Assembly (NCBI GenBank): GCA_944472155.2
Contig: OX235273.1
Coordinates: 9,087,204-9,151,203 of the forward strand
From: Trichobilharzia szidati
Taxonomy: Eukaryota; Platyhelminthes; Trematoda; Strigeidida; Schistosomatidae
Direction of reading: 5' to 3'
Length of the DNA stretch: 64,000 bases
Below, piece after piece: positions 41,506-53,484 of the stretch (positions are counted from its first letter, which is position 1; each line of letters begins with the position of its first letter). The notes beneath the pieces were generated by a model, which did not search any database, was not told where the DNA came from, and saw only the letters and a program-made list of their open reading frames with translations. Position numbers and translations under genes: made by a program.

Positions 41506-41779
41506 TTTTTTGGTGGGGCTCTCTCTCTCTGTAGGCGTTGAACTTGGATAGCTTGTTAAATTTGGTGATTCATTTTGACTCTGTATCTCTGTCGCTGTTT
41601 TCTTTCTTTTTTTGTTTTACGAAAATAAGTAAAAAACCACATCGTTGAGATTTTATTTTTTTGGTTTGGTTGTGTGTGTTCTTTGAGCCGGTTGCACATT
41701 GTCTCCCATCTAGACAATATCGTCAGCGTAGATTTGAGCATAAAATGAACTTCTCTGAATTTTCCATGAAGAATATAAT

Positions 41780-43258
41780 TGTTTTAGATATGATGGAGAT
41801 GATTTGTAGCTCAGATGGATGATTTTGATGAAGTTGTGTTCTCTAAGCTGGATAGTTTATTTGCGAAGCTTTCATTCCCCTACTAGGCAACATATGCAGC
41901 GCAAATTTCAATTTGTTGATTTGAGCTTTTAGATTTCTCCACGAGTTTATTACTTATCTCTCCTGGTGGGTGACCCTGAACGTGAATGGTAGTTTTTGTG
42001 TGTTTTTACACCCTCTAGGCCATTGATATTGGTGTTGACTGTTTCCTTGACCTGACCTGTTTGATCCTAATCGATTGGTAAATTTTGTCTATGTCCGTAG
42101 ATGTATCTATTGATTGACGATTCACTGAAATACCGGGCTTCTAAAAATTCAGAAGCATTCTTGGTGTCTCCACTGTCCAATATTCGAACGTTTTCCCATT
42201 TGAACTAATGTCCGTGGTTGAAAGCTTCGCAAATAAACTATCCAGCTTAGCGAACACAACTATATCAAAAGAAATGATCTAATTGTATCTCTTGGCAATC
42301 ATTGTTGTAACCGGTTGTTAATTTACGTCCCCATTGGTCATTTTTATTGACTTGGAATTTGAACTTTCTTGTCATGTGATATGCTTTTTACTAGCTGGTA
42401 AATTTGGTCGATAGCAATTAGTGCGTCGGTGGCATAGTGGTTGGAACTCTCGTCGACCATGCACATGGTCCGGGGTTCGATCTCCTGCCGACGCACACCC
42501 GATATCTATGGTCGGCCTGCAAATTTGGGCTACCGATATCACATGCTGAAAATTCCATACTTGTACTGAAAATACGGTGTGGCATCAAGCTGTAATCAAA
42601 ATTAAAAAATTAAAAATCGCTGGCTGGTTCACTTGAGTACCAGGCTTCTAGGAATTACTTGGCATTACATTTGTTGTTTCCTTTACTTAAAATTTCTACA
42701 CTATCCCAATCAAACTGATGTCCATAACTATCCACTTGCATTGATACTTAAGAATATATATCACTTTTATTACAGCTAATTTGTGTTTGGTTTGCACAAT
42801 ATTGAATGAAGTGGTTGTGCTGGCTGGCTGGCTGGCTTGTGTGCTATACTTATTTCAAATGGTTTCAGTATTCTAGCTGTCATTTCAGAGATATTTTTTA
42901 TTTATATGGTAGGATGAGTTTTCTTGTGGTCTTTGCTGTTGGCTTGTTGTCGGTGTTATGACTCAAGTTTAAACAATTTCTGATGAAATTGTGAGGAGGA
43001 CATGCATTGTTTTTGATGACGGTAAGTAGGTATAATTCTTTCATTCTCTTCAACACCAGAGTAGTGCTACAGTGTGTTCGGACTTTATTAAACAATGTCT
43101 GCACACAGTTTCTTTTGTGAGTAATTACGTTATTACTATTATAGTTGAGTATCTGGTTTGCGTGCGTTGATTTTCTGTATACTTGTGTTTCTAAATTTCC
43201 TGGGTTAGTTCTCTTGATTAAGACATCTAAGGATGGAATTTTGCTGTCTAATTCTTCT
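41780..43258 (-). mobile_element. Penelope-like element L, with inverted end and SINE C insert
   Basis: On the minus strand from 43258: KIFENIKFTGEELDSKIPSL, DVLIKRTNPGNLETQVYRKS (RT C-terminus), VRTHCSTTLVLKRMKELY, NKPTAKTTRKLILPYK and ISEMTARILKPFEIS. Then the GIY-YIG region has its N-terminal half deleted, and the UTR runs to 41780. SINE C interrupts it at 42421-42609. A piece of its 3' end (41845-41890) is repeated inverted at 42222-42270. Confidence 0.82.
42421..42609 (+). mobile_element. tRNA-headed SINE, family C
   Basis: Head GTGCGTCGGTGGCATAGTGG with acceptor partner CCGACGCAC, B-box GGTTCGATCTC, body and tail GGCATCAAGCTGTAATCAAA followed by A-rich sequence. Inserted in PLE L, opposite to its sense. 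Confidence 0.88.
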
Positions 43259-43287
43259 CCTGTGAATTTAATGTTTTCAAATATTTT

Positions 43288-43490
43288 CTATAGTTGGTTT
43301 GTAAGGATTAGTTTTGTTTTTACGAGTTTGACCACGGACTGATATCAGTTAGAGAATCACTGGGGAGTACTGGACAGATGTTTCATTCTAGTTTTTAGGA
43401 ACCATCAGCAATACGCACGCACTGGGGTTCGAACCCAGGATCTTCGGGTTACAAGGCAAGCTCGTTGACGGCCATCCAGCCAATGGGCCA
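43288..43490 (-). mobile_element. SINE B-prime 3' part, antisense
   Basis: Tail, dead ribozyme site (GATGTTTCATTCTAG) and tRNA-like head (GGTTCGAACCC), ending at CAATGGGCCATTG. Confidence 0.7.
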
Positions 43491-43659
43491 TTGAATTGTG
43501 ATCGACAATAACTTGGTTTCCAGAGGAAATTATACTGACATTTCATCTCATAGAAATGTATAACCTGAGAACTGTTAACCAACTGTCAGATTGTGAATTT
43601 GACTCGTCTACATAATTCTATTATTATTCTTATCCTTTGAATTCATATTGGCAGAAGTA

Positions 43660-44735
43660 GTCTAACAGCAGAAGGCGAGACACGAAAACCAATGTATACT
43701 TTCAAGTGATCATACAGCTCTCACTCTATATATATGTGTGTATATATATACTTACCGTCATAAAAAAATGGATATCCTCCTCACAATTTCAACAGGAATT
43801 GTTTAAACCCAAGTCATAACACCAACATCAAGCCAACATCAATGACCACAAGAAAACTTATCCTACCATGTATAAAGAATATCTCTGAAATAACGGCTAG
43901 AATATTGAAACCGTTCGAAATAAATATAGCACTTAAGCCAGCTAGCCAGCACATTGACTTCATTCTATATTGTGTAGACTGAAAGATCCAACAGAAAAAG
44001 AAGATAAAATTAAATAAAAACACAGTATTGTGTTGCTAATGCAGTATTGCACTGTGGGAATATGTGAGAATAATATTCCGTTGTAACACATTTTCTGTAT
44101 CACACCACCACACTCACCTTCCCCATCAAAATCTTTCGACTGAGGTCGGTTTGGTCTTCTTGGCGCTGGCGGCGTTCACCCGCTTTTCTTTGTTTGCATT
44201 TCTGATCGTATGTAAGTGACCCTGTCTCGCGGTGACCGTGTATTGTCCTTCCTACTTTGGAAGCAGTTTTCGTGCCCCTGACGAATATTCGCCTGTGTTT
44301 TGTCTCACACTATCATATGATGTCTTTGCCCGACCTCCTAGCAGCGTTCCAAGTAACAGCCTCATCGCTGGCTGTCCTTGAATGCCATTCAACTCCGCAA
44401 CAGCCCCGAAGTACTGTGAGAAGATCCATATGTCCCCTTCTTCAAAAACTGCGGGGTATATAGGCTTTTCATTTGTTGGTAGGCAACGACACCAAATGTA
44501 ACAGCAGAAGGCAAGACACGGAAGCCAAGGTATCTTTTCTTCAAGTAATCAAACCGCTATTTATATCCATACAGTTTATATTATTTAACCAATCGCTTAG
44601 CTTGTGATTTCGGTTTACATTAAACGACATTAAATAGAATCCTGAAATATACATAGTATTCTGTTGCTAATGCTGTATTGAACTGTAGGAATATGTGAGA
44701 ATAATATTCCGTTGGAACACATTGTCTGTGTTACA
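43660..44735 (-). mobile_element. LTR retrotransposon remnant with two LTRs
   Basis: The right LTR (44497-44735, 239 bp; the 5' LTR on the minus strand) starts TGTAACACAG and ends CTGTTACA in that sense. The left LTR (43660-44104) matches it but holds a PLE insert. Between them 44105-44496 encodes, on the minus strand, a short gag-like piece (FSQYFGAVAELNGIQGQPAM, then LLLGTLLGGRAKTSY). No protease, RT or integrase remains, so this is a large internal deletion. Class (probably Gypsy) is inferred. Confidence 0.7.
43765..43980 (+). mobile_element. Penelope-like fragment nested in an LTR
   Basis: Reads PHNFNRNCLNPSHNTN, then MTTRKLILPCIKNISEITAR and ILKPFEINIALKPAS, the PLE linker before GIY-YIG. 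It is close to the sequence of PLE L 700 bases away, but in opposite orientation. Confidence 0.8.
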
Positions 44736-45029
44736 CTACCACAGTAGTAGTAGTTATATTTTCCATATCTCTGGTTTGAGTGTTGAGTCCTTCCTTCCTA
44801 TTGTACGTATTAGGCGTAGGTAGATTTGAAGTCTAGCTCCCTCTCACCCTATTGTCTGATTTTGAGTTAATTTATGAATTGCAACTGCTCAGTTTTCCTC
44901 TTCTCTAATTAAACACCAGCGTTTATAAAAGCCAAGGGATTCTATTAGATAGATATTTAGACTTTAATTCATTTTATCCATTATCTGTTTTGGTCAGGGT
45001 TAGCTAAGTGTCCAACACACAAACAGTCA

Positions 45030-45250
45030 CTCTAAGTCAGTAATTGTGATCCCCACTGAGGCTCAAACCCCATATCCATAGCTTCAAACTTCAAAACAAT
45101 ATCCGCTAAACCAATTGGGCCCCAAGAGCCACCTCTTGTGCAAAGGGTGTCATGTGTTATTTTTATTTGCAGGTACATCCAGTTGACGAGTCCCAAATAT
45201 GACGAAATGTGCATGTCCTGGATTCTGCTGCTAGTCACCACCCACTAAAC
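45030..45250. mobile_element. SINE A: antisense head joined to sense hammerhead
   Basis: 45030-45120 is the antisense tRNA-like head (GAGGCTCAAACCCC, GGGCCCC end). After about 45 bases, 45165-45250 is the sense hammerhead and start of the tail. Opposed arrangement, 3' part outward on the right. Confidence 0.7.
45177..45223 (+). ncRNA. Hammerhead ribozyme, family A, near-intact
   Basis: Stem I ATCCAG/CTGGAT is perfect over 6 bp. Core TTGACGA (45183-45189, C3 is U), stem II GTC/GAC with one mismatch above, GAAA 45204-45207. Stem III ATGT/ATGT has two G-U pairs, and GTC ends at 45217. Only C3 deviates in the core. Confidence 0.7.
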
Positions 45251-45284
45251 TACTTCATTGTTAATCTTTAGACTTCCTGATTAT

Positions 45285-45563
45285 AGTGCTCGGGATGGTA
45301 AAAATCAATGAAGGCTGGAGATAATTGGTGATATGGCTGGCTCAAAATTGTTGTCAATGGCTATTGCAGATGCATCCACTCTTTGTGGTTTATCATGTCC
45401 TATAAAGCTCTATTGTTCTCACATATTAGTATTCTTTTTACCTCATATTTCTGCTTATAATATCTCTTTTGAATCTCTCTTCTCTTGCCTTGTGTGTCAC
45501 ATGGAGGGAGTGTTGCAACTGGCACTGCTGCACATCTGTGCAAATTTCTACGTTGAAACCAGT
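45285..45563 (+). mobile_element. Non-LTR family 1, 3' UTR only
   Basis: GGAGATAATTGGTGATATGG, GCAGATGCATCCACTC and TTTCTACGTTGAAACCAG are shared with 2200-2445 and 36100-36350. Confidence 0.75.
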
Positions 45564-45566
45564 TAT

Positions 45567-45660
45567 TCAGTAATCCTCAGACATCGCCGAAGCATTTTCA
45601 CAAGAAGCCAGCATGTCAACATAGGTCGAACATTTCCGTGCCATCAGTCAAGTGAAAATA
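45567..45660 (+). mobile_element. SINE A tail fragment
   Basis: CTCAGACATCGCCGAAGC, AGAAGCCAGCATGTCAAC and CATCAGTCAAG are the sense form of the SINE A tail seen antisense at 5533-5640. It follows the family 1 tail directly. Confidence 0.6.
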
Positions 45661-45891
45661 TTTAGAAAATAACTTTACTGAAAATGCGCATACCAACACT
45701 GTTTTTTCATTCTTTTGCATTCCGAGCTTCAAGCTCAGAGACTTGACGTTTCAGTAATTATTTTACCAGGCATGGTTGCTGAGCACACTCTCCGGATCCC
45801 TTCTTTCTCGCCTTACTGCTGACTAAAAAACCGGGAGAGGTGTAGGAGTTAATACTGTGACGGTAACGGAGTGTTTATTTGAAATCTGATA

Positions 45892-46841
45892 GATATGTCC
45901 AAACCAAGTTCATTTTTAACAGTTTTGAAAAAATTTAGGTATCGGGTATATGATATTCATTATAATAAAGGTTTTTGTATTTCTCAATGAATGAATGAAA
46001 AAAAAGATATTGTTTTTATTACTAACGTTTCGCTATTTAATGTTAATAGCTTTATCAAAGTATTACTAAACCGGAATTTACAAAATCTCACCATATATAA
46101 CAAAGAGTTAAGAGGTGAGAAAATAGACAAGTTACGTCAAGTTAAAAGGACATATTGAAAGTCAAGATCGTTAAACTAAATAACAAAGGTAATAGTACGT
46201 CTTTTATGATATCGAAACAAAGTTTACTGACTTGATCATCGTTCGTTAGTCTGGGGTCATTTTTCGTTGTCAAGTTGGTCAATTGGTAAAGATAACAAGA
46301 CCAAGTGTAGATTGTTGGATTTGATCATTGTGTAACATTATTAAAGCAGTGTGTGTTTACATAATGAACTTGTTTATCACATTCGTGTTGATTTTGTCAC
46401 CTCATGGGGGAGGGAGGTGTTGTAACCAGGTCAGATTTTGTTTTAGTCCATCATTCATATTCAGATAATTTAGATTCCATTTGATGTGAAGTGCTTCTGA
46501 CATTCTTTGTGATTTCTGAAATGCTTTTTCTGGATTATTCAATTTGTCAAAATCAATTTTGTGGCCAGATTCTATAGCGCGTAGACCTATGGCTGATGAT
46601 TTTTCAAGTTTTTCTAGTTCAATGGGATTTCTCGGCGGTCGAACAGATGCTCTACGATGTTCATTTTTTTCTGACTTTGATTTTTCGAGATGTTTGTCGG
46701 ATGTATATCGCATCACATTCCAAGCAAGCTTTTTATTTTGTAGACACAATTAGATAGAGAATATTTAGGGATTTGGTCTTTTATATGGACAATATCGTTT
46801 TGTTTTTCATTCATTGGGAAATACAAAAACCTTTATTATAA
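45892..46841 (-). mobile_element. Penelope-like element J family with 12-bp duplication and inverted ends
   Basis: TGAAATCTGATA flanks it at 45880-45891 and 46842-46853. Minus-strand coding: NEHRRASVRPPRNPIELEKL, EKSSAIGLRAIESGHKIDF, QRMSEALHIKWNLNY. A 3' UTR block at about 45957-46012 is repeated inverted at 46790-46841 (CATTCATTGGGAAATACAAA). 5' truncated just before the GIY core. Confidence 0.88.
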
Positions 46842-47147
46842 TGAAATCTGATAAGTCTATGATACGAAATTATATACATTTTTTCTTCAAATTGTCATTT
46901 GCGTAGATCTTCCATGTTGTACTATTTCTGCCGCCTTCGTATGGTGTTTCTTTGTCTTCCTTTTGCGTTTCCAAGACATATTTTGGCGCAATACACTGGT
47001 TGATTTCATCTCTTTGATATCAAACCTATCTCTCTGCTGTTTGGTGTTTTGTGTGCGGATAAATGTCTGTTTATATACTACTGACAAATCTTGTCAGTAG
47101 CACGCACCACAATACATACATAATGTAAATTGAATATATTCCCATAA

Positions 47148-48640
47148 TTCATTCAGAACAACAAAATAGTTGGAGTGAACAACTAAGGCTTTCAATAAAT
47201 TCTTCTTTGGGCTCCATTAATGTAAGCATAGAATAGCCAGCCATTGAAGGCAAATTAAAATCATATCATAAAGTGTATTGTGGAACAAGTATAAGATGGA
47301 ATGGAACATTAGTCAGTTAGTTTTTTAATAGTTTTTTAATATGCATGATCAATGTGAACATGAGACAAAATGAGATGAAATAATTTAATTTATTGATGTG
47401 TGCGTCGGTGGTACAGTGGTTAGGACTCTCGCCGACCATGCACATGGTCCAGGGTTCGATCCCCTACCGACGCACACCCGATATCTATGGTCGGCCTGCA
47501 AAATTTGGGCTACCGATATCCATGCTGAAAATTCCATACTTGTACTCAAAATACGGTGTGGCATCAAGCTGTAATCAAAAAATATATATATAAATATAGT
47601 CAACAGAAAAATACAGGTTTCGAGAGTGAGTGTAATCAGTGGTGTGTGGAACAATATGAAAATAAACCAACGAATGGGGTGGTCTAGACATAAGTTCAAG
47701 GTTGAAAATAACGACAATAATAATGATTGTAAAATAATAACGATGATGTGGTGTAAAATTACAAGTAATACTGGTGAATGATTTCAAATAATAATAATAA
47801 TAATGAATATAATGAAGTGGAAGGAACAGGATTTTGTAAATACGATAACAAGTTAGAAAAGCACCACTTAAACGTAAGGCAATAAAATCATAAGAAAGGT
47901 CATGAAATCATAAAAGTCGAAAATGAACGATTGTCAATGAAACAGAGGAATAGAAGAAGAAGAAGAAAAGACAATTGTGAAAGGAATTTATATTGGTAAT
48001 GTTTATCGAGGATTTGGCTTTATTGTAGGCCAAAGTAAACATAGCAACTGAACACACTTCTTCTGTACATAAAGACTTGGTCTTATGGTAATAATTGCAA
48101 CCGCTCCAAATACGGATAGAAGACGTAGTCTAGCTCCTCTAGAAAGATTACTAGGAACGCGGTAAATAACTGAGAACGCCTGGTTTTATCGAGTGTTCAG
48201 TATCCACCAAGTGAGCTAAGACTGCACTATTTACGCATTTGGTTACCCCTTCACTCAAACATACATACAGGGGTACATGTTCATGCGCGCCTATGGATAA
48301 AGCCCTCTGAGTATGGCCAATGTAACTAGCTCCACATGAGCAGTTGAATTCATAGATACACAGTGATGAAACCATCTTTGGTAATTTATCATTGACTTGC
48401 TGTGTGAGTACTGGTTTAGTAGAAAAGTTGAGTACCATTTTATCTGCAGGAAATGTTCTCTCTACTGCTCTATTAAGTCGACATTTTAGAATGTCAGCTA
48501 CAATTTCCCCTTTGTAACTTAAGTTACAAAAGTTTCTTGTCTACGGTATCAATCTTTACCCTGTCTCTAGGTATTGACATATACTTTTCTGAGGAAGTTC
48601 TCCGGATATCCATTTGCTTGCAGTGTAAGTTTCAGTTTAT
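47148..48640 (-). mobile_element. Penelope-like element, long copy with GIY-YIG
   Basis: Same family as 3937-5047. From the right: LQANGYPENFLRKVY (thumb), KGEIVADILKC-like linker, VLTQQVNDKLPKMVSSLCIY, FNCSCGASYIGHTQRALS (intact YIG), HEHVPLYVCLSEGV, NSAVLAHLVDTEHS. Then a 1-kb UTR reaches its end at 47148, interrupted by SINE C. Confidence 0.85.
47400..47583 (+). mobile_element. tRNA-headed SINE, family C
   Basis: Head GTGCGTCGGTGGTACAGTGG, B-box GGTTCGATCCC, acceptor partner CCGACGCAC, body, tail GTAATCAAAAA. The related PLE at 4.19 kb has no insert (ATGATGTGTGTATATATA), so the boundaries are clear. Confidence 0.9.
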
Positions 48641-48644
48641 ACAT

Positions 48645-49545
48645 TCCTCTCTTCTTATTATTATTATTGTTTCCTTTAATTCCTAGAGGAACATAGGGCT
48701 TCAGCCGTGCGTCTCCATTGCGTTCGGTTCACTACTAGAGTTTTCACCTGGCTCCAAGTCTGCCCACACGTTTTCATCTCCTCTTCACATGAACTCCTCC
48801 AAGTCACCCTTGCACTGACGACCAGCTCGCCGCTTCCCATTCAGTCGGGTTCCACTCGAGCAATGGCTTGTCTAGTGATGTCACTTGATGCATTGTTTCC
48901 TCAGAGTATGACCAATCCATCTCCATTTCTTCCTGCCTATTTGTTTCACGATCGGTTCCTGGTTGGTTCGCTCCCAGAGATCTCGGTTGCTGATCTTTTC
49001 TGGCCGGCCATCTGATCTTGAGTTGCATTGAGAGAAGACAACTGTTAATGAAGGTCTGTAGTTTGTTGGAGATGCATTTATGACACGCCAAGTCTCTGAT
49101 CCGTATAGTAGCACTGACTTCACATTGGAGTTGAAAATCCGGATCTTATTTTTGATGCTGAGTGTTGTTGACGTCCACACAGACTTGAGAGTAGTGAAAG
49201 CTTGTCTTGCTTTTCCGATTCTTGCTTTGATATCCTCGTCAGTTCCGTCCGCCTGTAGTTGAAACGGTGCTTCCCAAGTAGGTAAAAGAGGTTGTTCCTT
49301 TCAAGTTCTTTCCATTTGTGCTGATCGTTTTCTGTTGTTGTTGTTGCTGTTGGTGGTGTCGCCCAGGAATCTTCATCACCTCTGTCTTCTCTATGTTCCC
49401 CTGAAGTCCTATCTTTGATGTTTCATCTTCCAACTTGTTGCTTTTCGCTTGCATATCTTTCAGTTTGTGGGAAATCAGACATATATCATCATTGGCGAAG
49501 TCCAGATCCTCCAAGTTTTTGGGTGAGGCCATTTTATACACTCCT
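48645..49545 (-). mobile_element. Non-LTR family 2, RT end to 3' tip
   Basis: DLDFANDDICLISHKLKDMQ (motif C FADD changed to FAND), [69 protein letters not shown]. 3' tip at CTAGAGGAACATAGGG. Frames are broken at about 49255, 49030 and 48960. Confidence 0.85.
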
Positions 49546-50394
49546 TTAAGTATATGCGTTTTAATCCATATAGCTAAGCTAACTTAACTAAGTTTCTTTT
49601 CTATTGAATCGGTGTGAATTGAAATGGCTTTTTTAGCCGCATATACCACTATTTTCTTCATTTAAGTAATTGACGACAGAAACCACAGGTAGCCTAACTT
49701 ATTATTATTAGTAGTAGTAGTAATATTGAATTTTTCTATTCTGTTGATTTCGTCTATTCTCTCTATTCATTCTGCCTTATATTACCTGAGATTTAGTTTG
49801 TGAACAGTAACAGCGACTAAAGAGAGTAATTAATTCTGTTTCTACTGTACACGATTGCCTCTGATTAATAACTAACATTAATAATAATAATAGTAAGCAT
49901 CGCATGTAGTGGCTACAATGTTCATCTCGGTGTGTGTGTGTGTGTGTAAACGTGCTGACGTATTTCCCGCTAGCGGTGTTATTCGCCTGCTCGTCAGTCG
50001 ACATATACCCCCATATTTTAAATAGTATTTATGCACATAACCTTAATCATTGGCTACTGATGAATAAATGGTTGAATCTTTCATGCTGTAGTCTCTTTTT
50101 ATTTAATGGCGTTTTATTTTTTTGTTGTTGTGAAAACAGTAATGCATTCTTCTTCTAAAAATTAAAGCCATATACTTCTGTGTTCTATAAATCAGAAATT
50201 ATGCATAAGATGTGAGAAACAGTTGCGGGGAACATAGAATAGGGAGAGAGACAGTAAAACTCATTCCCACTTATGTGTAACGGTAAATTTGTAAAGGAAA
50301 AGACACAATATGTCTTTCATACTTTGTATTTCTTAAAAATAATTTGTAATGATTTTGAAGAAAATCTTTTTTGATTTGCCAAGAAATTTACAGA
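49546..50394. other. Intron sequence with GT tract
   Basis: A (GT)n tract at 49931-49948 and ATT repeats near 49700 and 49880. No element was recognised. Confidence 0.45.
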
Positions 50395-50590
50395 AGAGAC
50401 AAGAATTCAAGTGAACATAGAGAAGACAGAGGTGATGAGTGTACTTATACCACTGTTCATCATCAACGGGAGACATCTGAAAATAGGCACTTCTCTCACT
50501 TATCTAGGTAGAATAGTTCTGAATACGGCCGTATGGCATTGATGAGGATGTCACAGCCAGGCGTGATGAGACCTGAAAAACAAGACTGGC
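50395..50590 (+). mobile_element. Non-LTR family 2 fragment
   Basis: IQVNIEKTEVMSVLIPLF, then NGRHLKIGTSLTYLGRIV. The glutamine run is missing. Confidence 0.7.
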
Positions 50591-50634
50591 CTTCAATTAA
50601 TCGGAAATTGATTTGTGAAACTGCTGTATTGTCA

Positions 50635-51770
50635 TATTATTATTTTCTCCTTGAGTTCCAAGTGGGACATAGGGCTTCAACAACACATCTCAACCTTCTT
50701 CTATTCTTTGCTGTCCTCTCCAGCTGGCTAGCCACGCGATTGCCCATAATCTCTCATCTCCTCCTTCTCCCAACACACAATCTCGTCCATGTCACCCTCG
50801 CACCGACCAGCCACTCGTCGCATGATTCCCATTGGGATTTCACTCCAGTAGTAGCCTGCACTGCGTGCGATATCGTTTGTTGGCCTCCCCAAGGTATGCC
50901 TGTCCCATCTTTATTTTCTCCTACACATTTGTTAAGCAGTTGGCTCTGGGTTGATAATTCTTTCTTTCCAGCCGGCCGGTTGCCCATTTGATTTTCTTTA
51001 TGGAGCCAGAGAAGGCAGCTGTTGATTTTCGTCTGTAGCTTGTCAGAAATCCTTTTCGTAACACGTTGGCCAAGTTTCAGACCGTATAGAAGAACTAACC
51101 GACTGACTGACTTCACATTTGTGTTGAAAATCCGAATGTTTTGATTTATGCTGAGAGGTGCAGAATATTTCCAAAGAGATTTCAGAGTGATGATGTCACT
51201 TTTCTTTGCGTTTCCACCTTTGACATCCTCATTCATGCTGTCTAGATAAGTGAAGAAAGTGACCTCCTCTTTCAAATTTATTCCCTTGATAGTAGTTGGT
51301 GCTGGTTTTTCGTGTTGGTGCATGGGTAATTTCATTTCACCTATCACTTCTCAACATTCATTTGAAATCCTATCTTCGCTGCCAGCTTCTTCAGCCAGTA
51401 TTCGAATTTGTATGACATTAAACATAAATCATCCATAGGCGAAATCGATATCTTATACAGTCTTCTTATCTATCGGTCTAGCGTATTTCTGTCTTCTTAC
51501 TCTCACCTACAGTCTGACGCATAATCCAGTCAGTCCAACACAGTTTAGAATATCATCAGCGATAATAGGCAGGCAGCCAGCTTGTCTTACTCCTGTATTC
51601 ACTCCGAAATCCTCACTGAGTTTTCCGTTGTGGATCACCTGACACGCGGCAGTGTCATATAGCCAGCTGTTGAATGACGTTGATAGAGCTTTGTGGCACT
51701 CCATAGTGGTGAAGTAGTTCAAAGAACAAGATTCAGATTTCTGACACCTGTTTCGAGTAAGTTCTTCCAT
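50635..51770 (-). mobile_element. Non-LTR family 2, RT end to 3' tip
   Basis: From 51770: NRCQKSESCSLNYFTTMECH, AACQVIHNGKLSEDFGVNTG, VRQAGCLPIIADDILNCVGL (motif B region). Further along are INLKEEVTFFTYLDSM, NIRIFNTNVKS, KLQTKINSCLL. The catalytic FADD is not readable. Confidence 0.8.
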
Positions 51771-51879
51771 ATAATTCAGAAAATAGGATTACACGCCGCT
51801 GAAAGAGCCTCAGACAGAATTCTGAAGACTTCCCGAGAAAAGCTCCTTTCTAAACAACCAACGAACCTGTTACTCAATA

Positions 51880-52125
51880 AACATACCTAAGAAAGTGCAG
51901 ATGGATCGGTCTCACACTGAGAAGACGCTTTAGTGATATTGCGGGTTAGGCATAATCTCGAGTGGAACCGGAATGGGAAACCTTGAGTTAAGCATTGATT
52001 GGAGGGTAACATGGAGGAGATCACATCAGCAGGAGGTGTCATATAAACCGTTGAAGAGGACTGCACATATTAGAGTGATATGCTTTTGAAGCCCTGTTTT
52101 ACACTCGGAACCTATGGGAATTATA
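51880..52125 (+). mobile_element. Non-LTR family 2, 3' tip, opposed to previous copy
   Basis: KKVQMDRSHTEKTL, GTGMGNLELSIDWRVTWRRS and a tail GAACCTATGGGAATTATAAT. With the preceding minus copy it forms an outward-facing pair. Confidence 0.65.
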
Positions 52126-52334
52126 ATCAATAATTTTTCGTTTTCATCATTATAACCCTTCTTTGTGCACCTCATCTCACACACTATCCGTCCAAGCGAA
52201 AGGTATTTTTATGTTTTCAGGAAAAACTAAGGAATGTGTGGGTATGACAAACATCTTATAATAAAATGCATCAATCAATGTTCTTCTTATATGACTAACA
52301 TTCAGAATATAATCAATTGACTAGTGTTAATTAG

Positions 52335-52580
52335 TACGCCGTCATTTGAATGGTAGAATGTTTGCCAGGCCAAGCGTGTAGTACGGCTCTGATTCCCAGC
52401 CTATACACTCATAGATTTCACTTAGTTTAATAGCCAATAATAAGCCAAGAGAAGATGAAAGGGTTGACATGAGGCCTTTAGTTCCACTCCGACTCCGTAA
52501 TATCAAACAATACTGCCACTAGTGGAAACGTCACAAAAACTTTGAAGCCTTATAATCCACTGGGAAAGCAGAAAAAAGGT
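52335..52580 (+). mobile_element. SINE E, sense, decayed
   Basis: The head remnant TGAATGGTAGAATGTTTGCC and body (GAAAGGGTTGACATGAGGCC, ACTTTGAAGCCTTATAATCC) match other SINE E copies. Confidence 0.6.
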
Positions 52581-53484
52581 CTTATGAACTATTTCCTAGT
52601 CAATAATATGAGAGTTGTTGTTACGGTGTGTTGGTGATTTTGTGGTTGTCATCCATCTTGACTACAGTTTGCCTCTAGACAAGTGACTACTCAGTAGTAT
52701 TCTCTCACACTGAGATATAATCAGAAGTCGCAAATAACTGAGACAACTGCGACAACAACAACAACTTTCCCATACAAAATACGGAGTGTATATATATGCA
52801 TATATATCTTTTACACATCTACGGGAATTTAAACCATAGATAAATAATCAATATCCAACTGATTGCTTCGATCATGACTTTAGGGCTAACAATGAAAGTT
52901 AGTCCATCCTAACACCTCCTATTTTAAATAAGTTCTAAATTCAGCATCCACCTCAATGTACTTCGAAAGTCTGTGTAACCTTTGCGACCTTAGTAGTGTC
53001 GGCGACTGTGATTCAATTGGTTTTTTTATAGTTGTTTCCCTGAACGGGATGTTCATGGGTAAACTCACCTGAAACCGGTTGCTGCGCTGGTATTATCAAA
53101 ACCTTCTCGTTTCTTGATATGGTGTATATGTCTTGACGTAAGCAGTCCTCTGAAGTTCACCCTGTATGTTACTACCGACATTTTCTCTTTTATTACTCAT
53201 CTAGTTCGTTCAGGTGTTGTAGTTCAAAAACCACGAACCTATACATATTCCTCAGCAGAGGAATATCTGAGTTTTACCCTATGACGTTGATTATATTGCT
53301 CTTCCATCTTCGTGTTTCCTAACTTTTCCTTGCTAAGTTTCGGACATAAGTCATCCAGCGATGACGACTTCATCTTCTGAGAAAATTTAATTTGATCGAA
53401 AAGATTCCATCATGGATAAGATTTTATTTTGATAAATTCACACAGTGTTATACAGTAATATATACTGATGACAACGTTTCAAGA
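52581..53484. other. Unassigned intron sequence
   Basis: A TA-rich tract near 52790-52808. No element or convincing exon was found. Confidence 0.4.

Noticed and set aside
41520..41560. Exon after the CTCTCTCTGTAG acceptor
   Set aside because: In the phase required by exon 5 a stop (TGA) follows at the second full codon.
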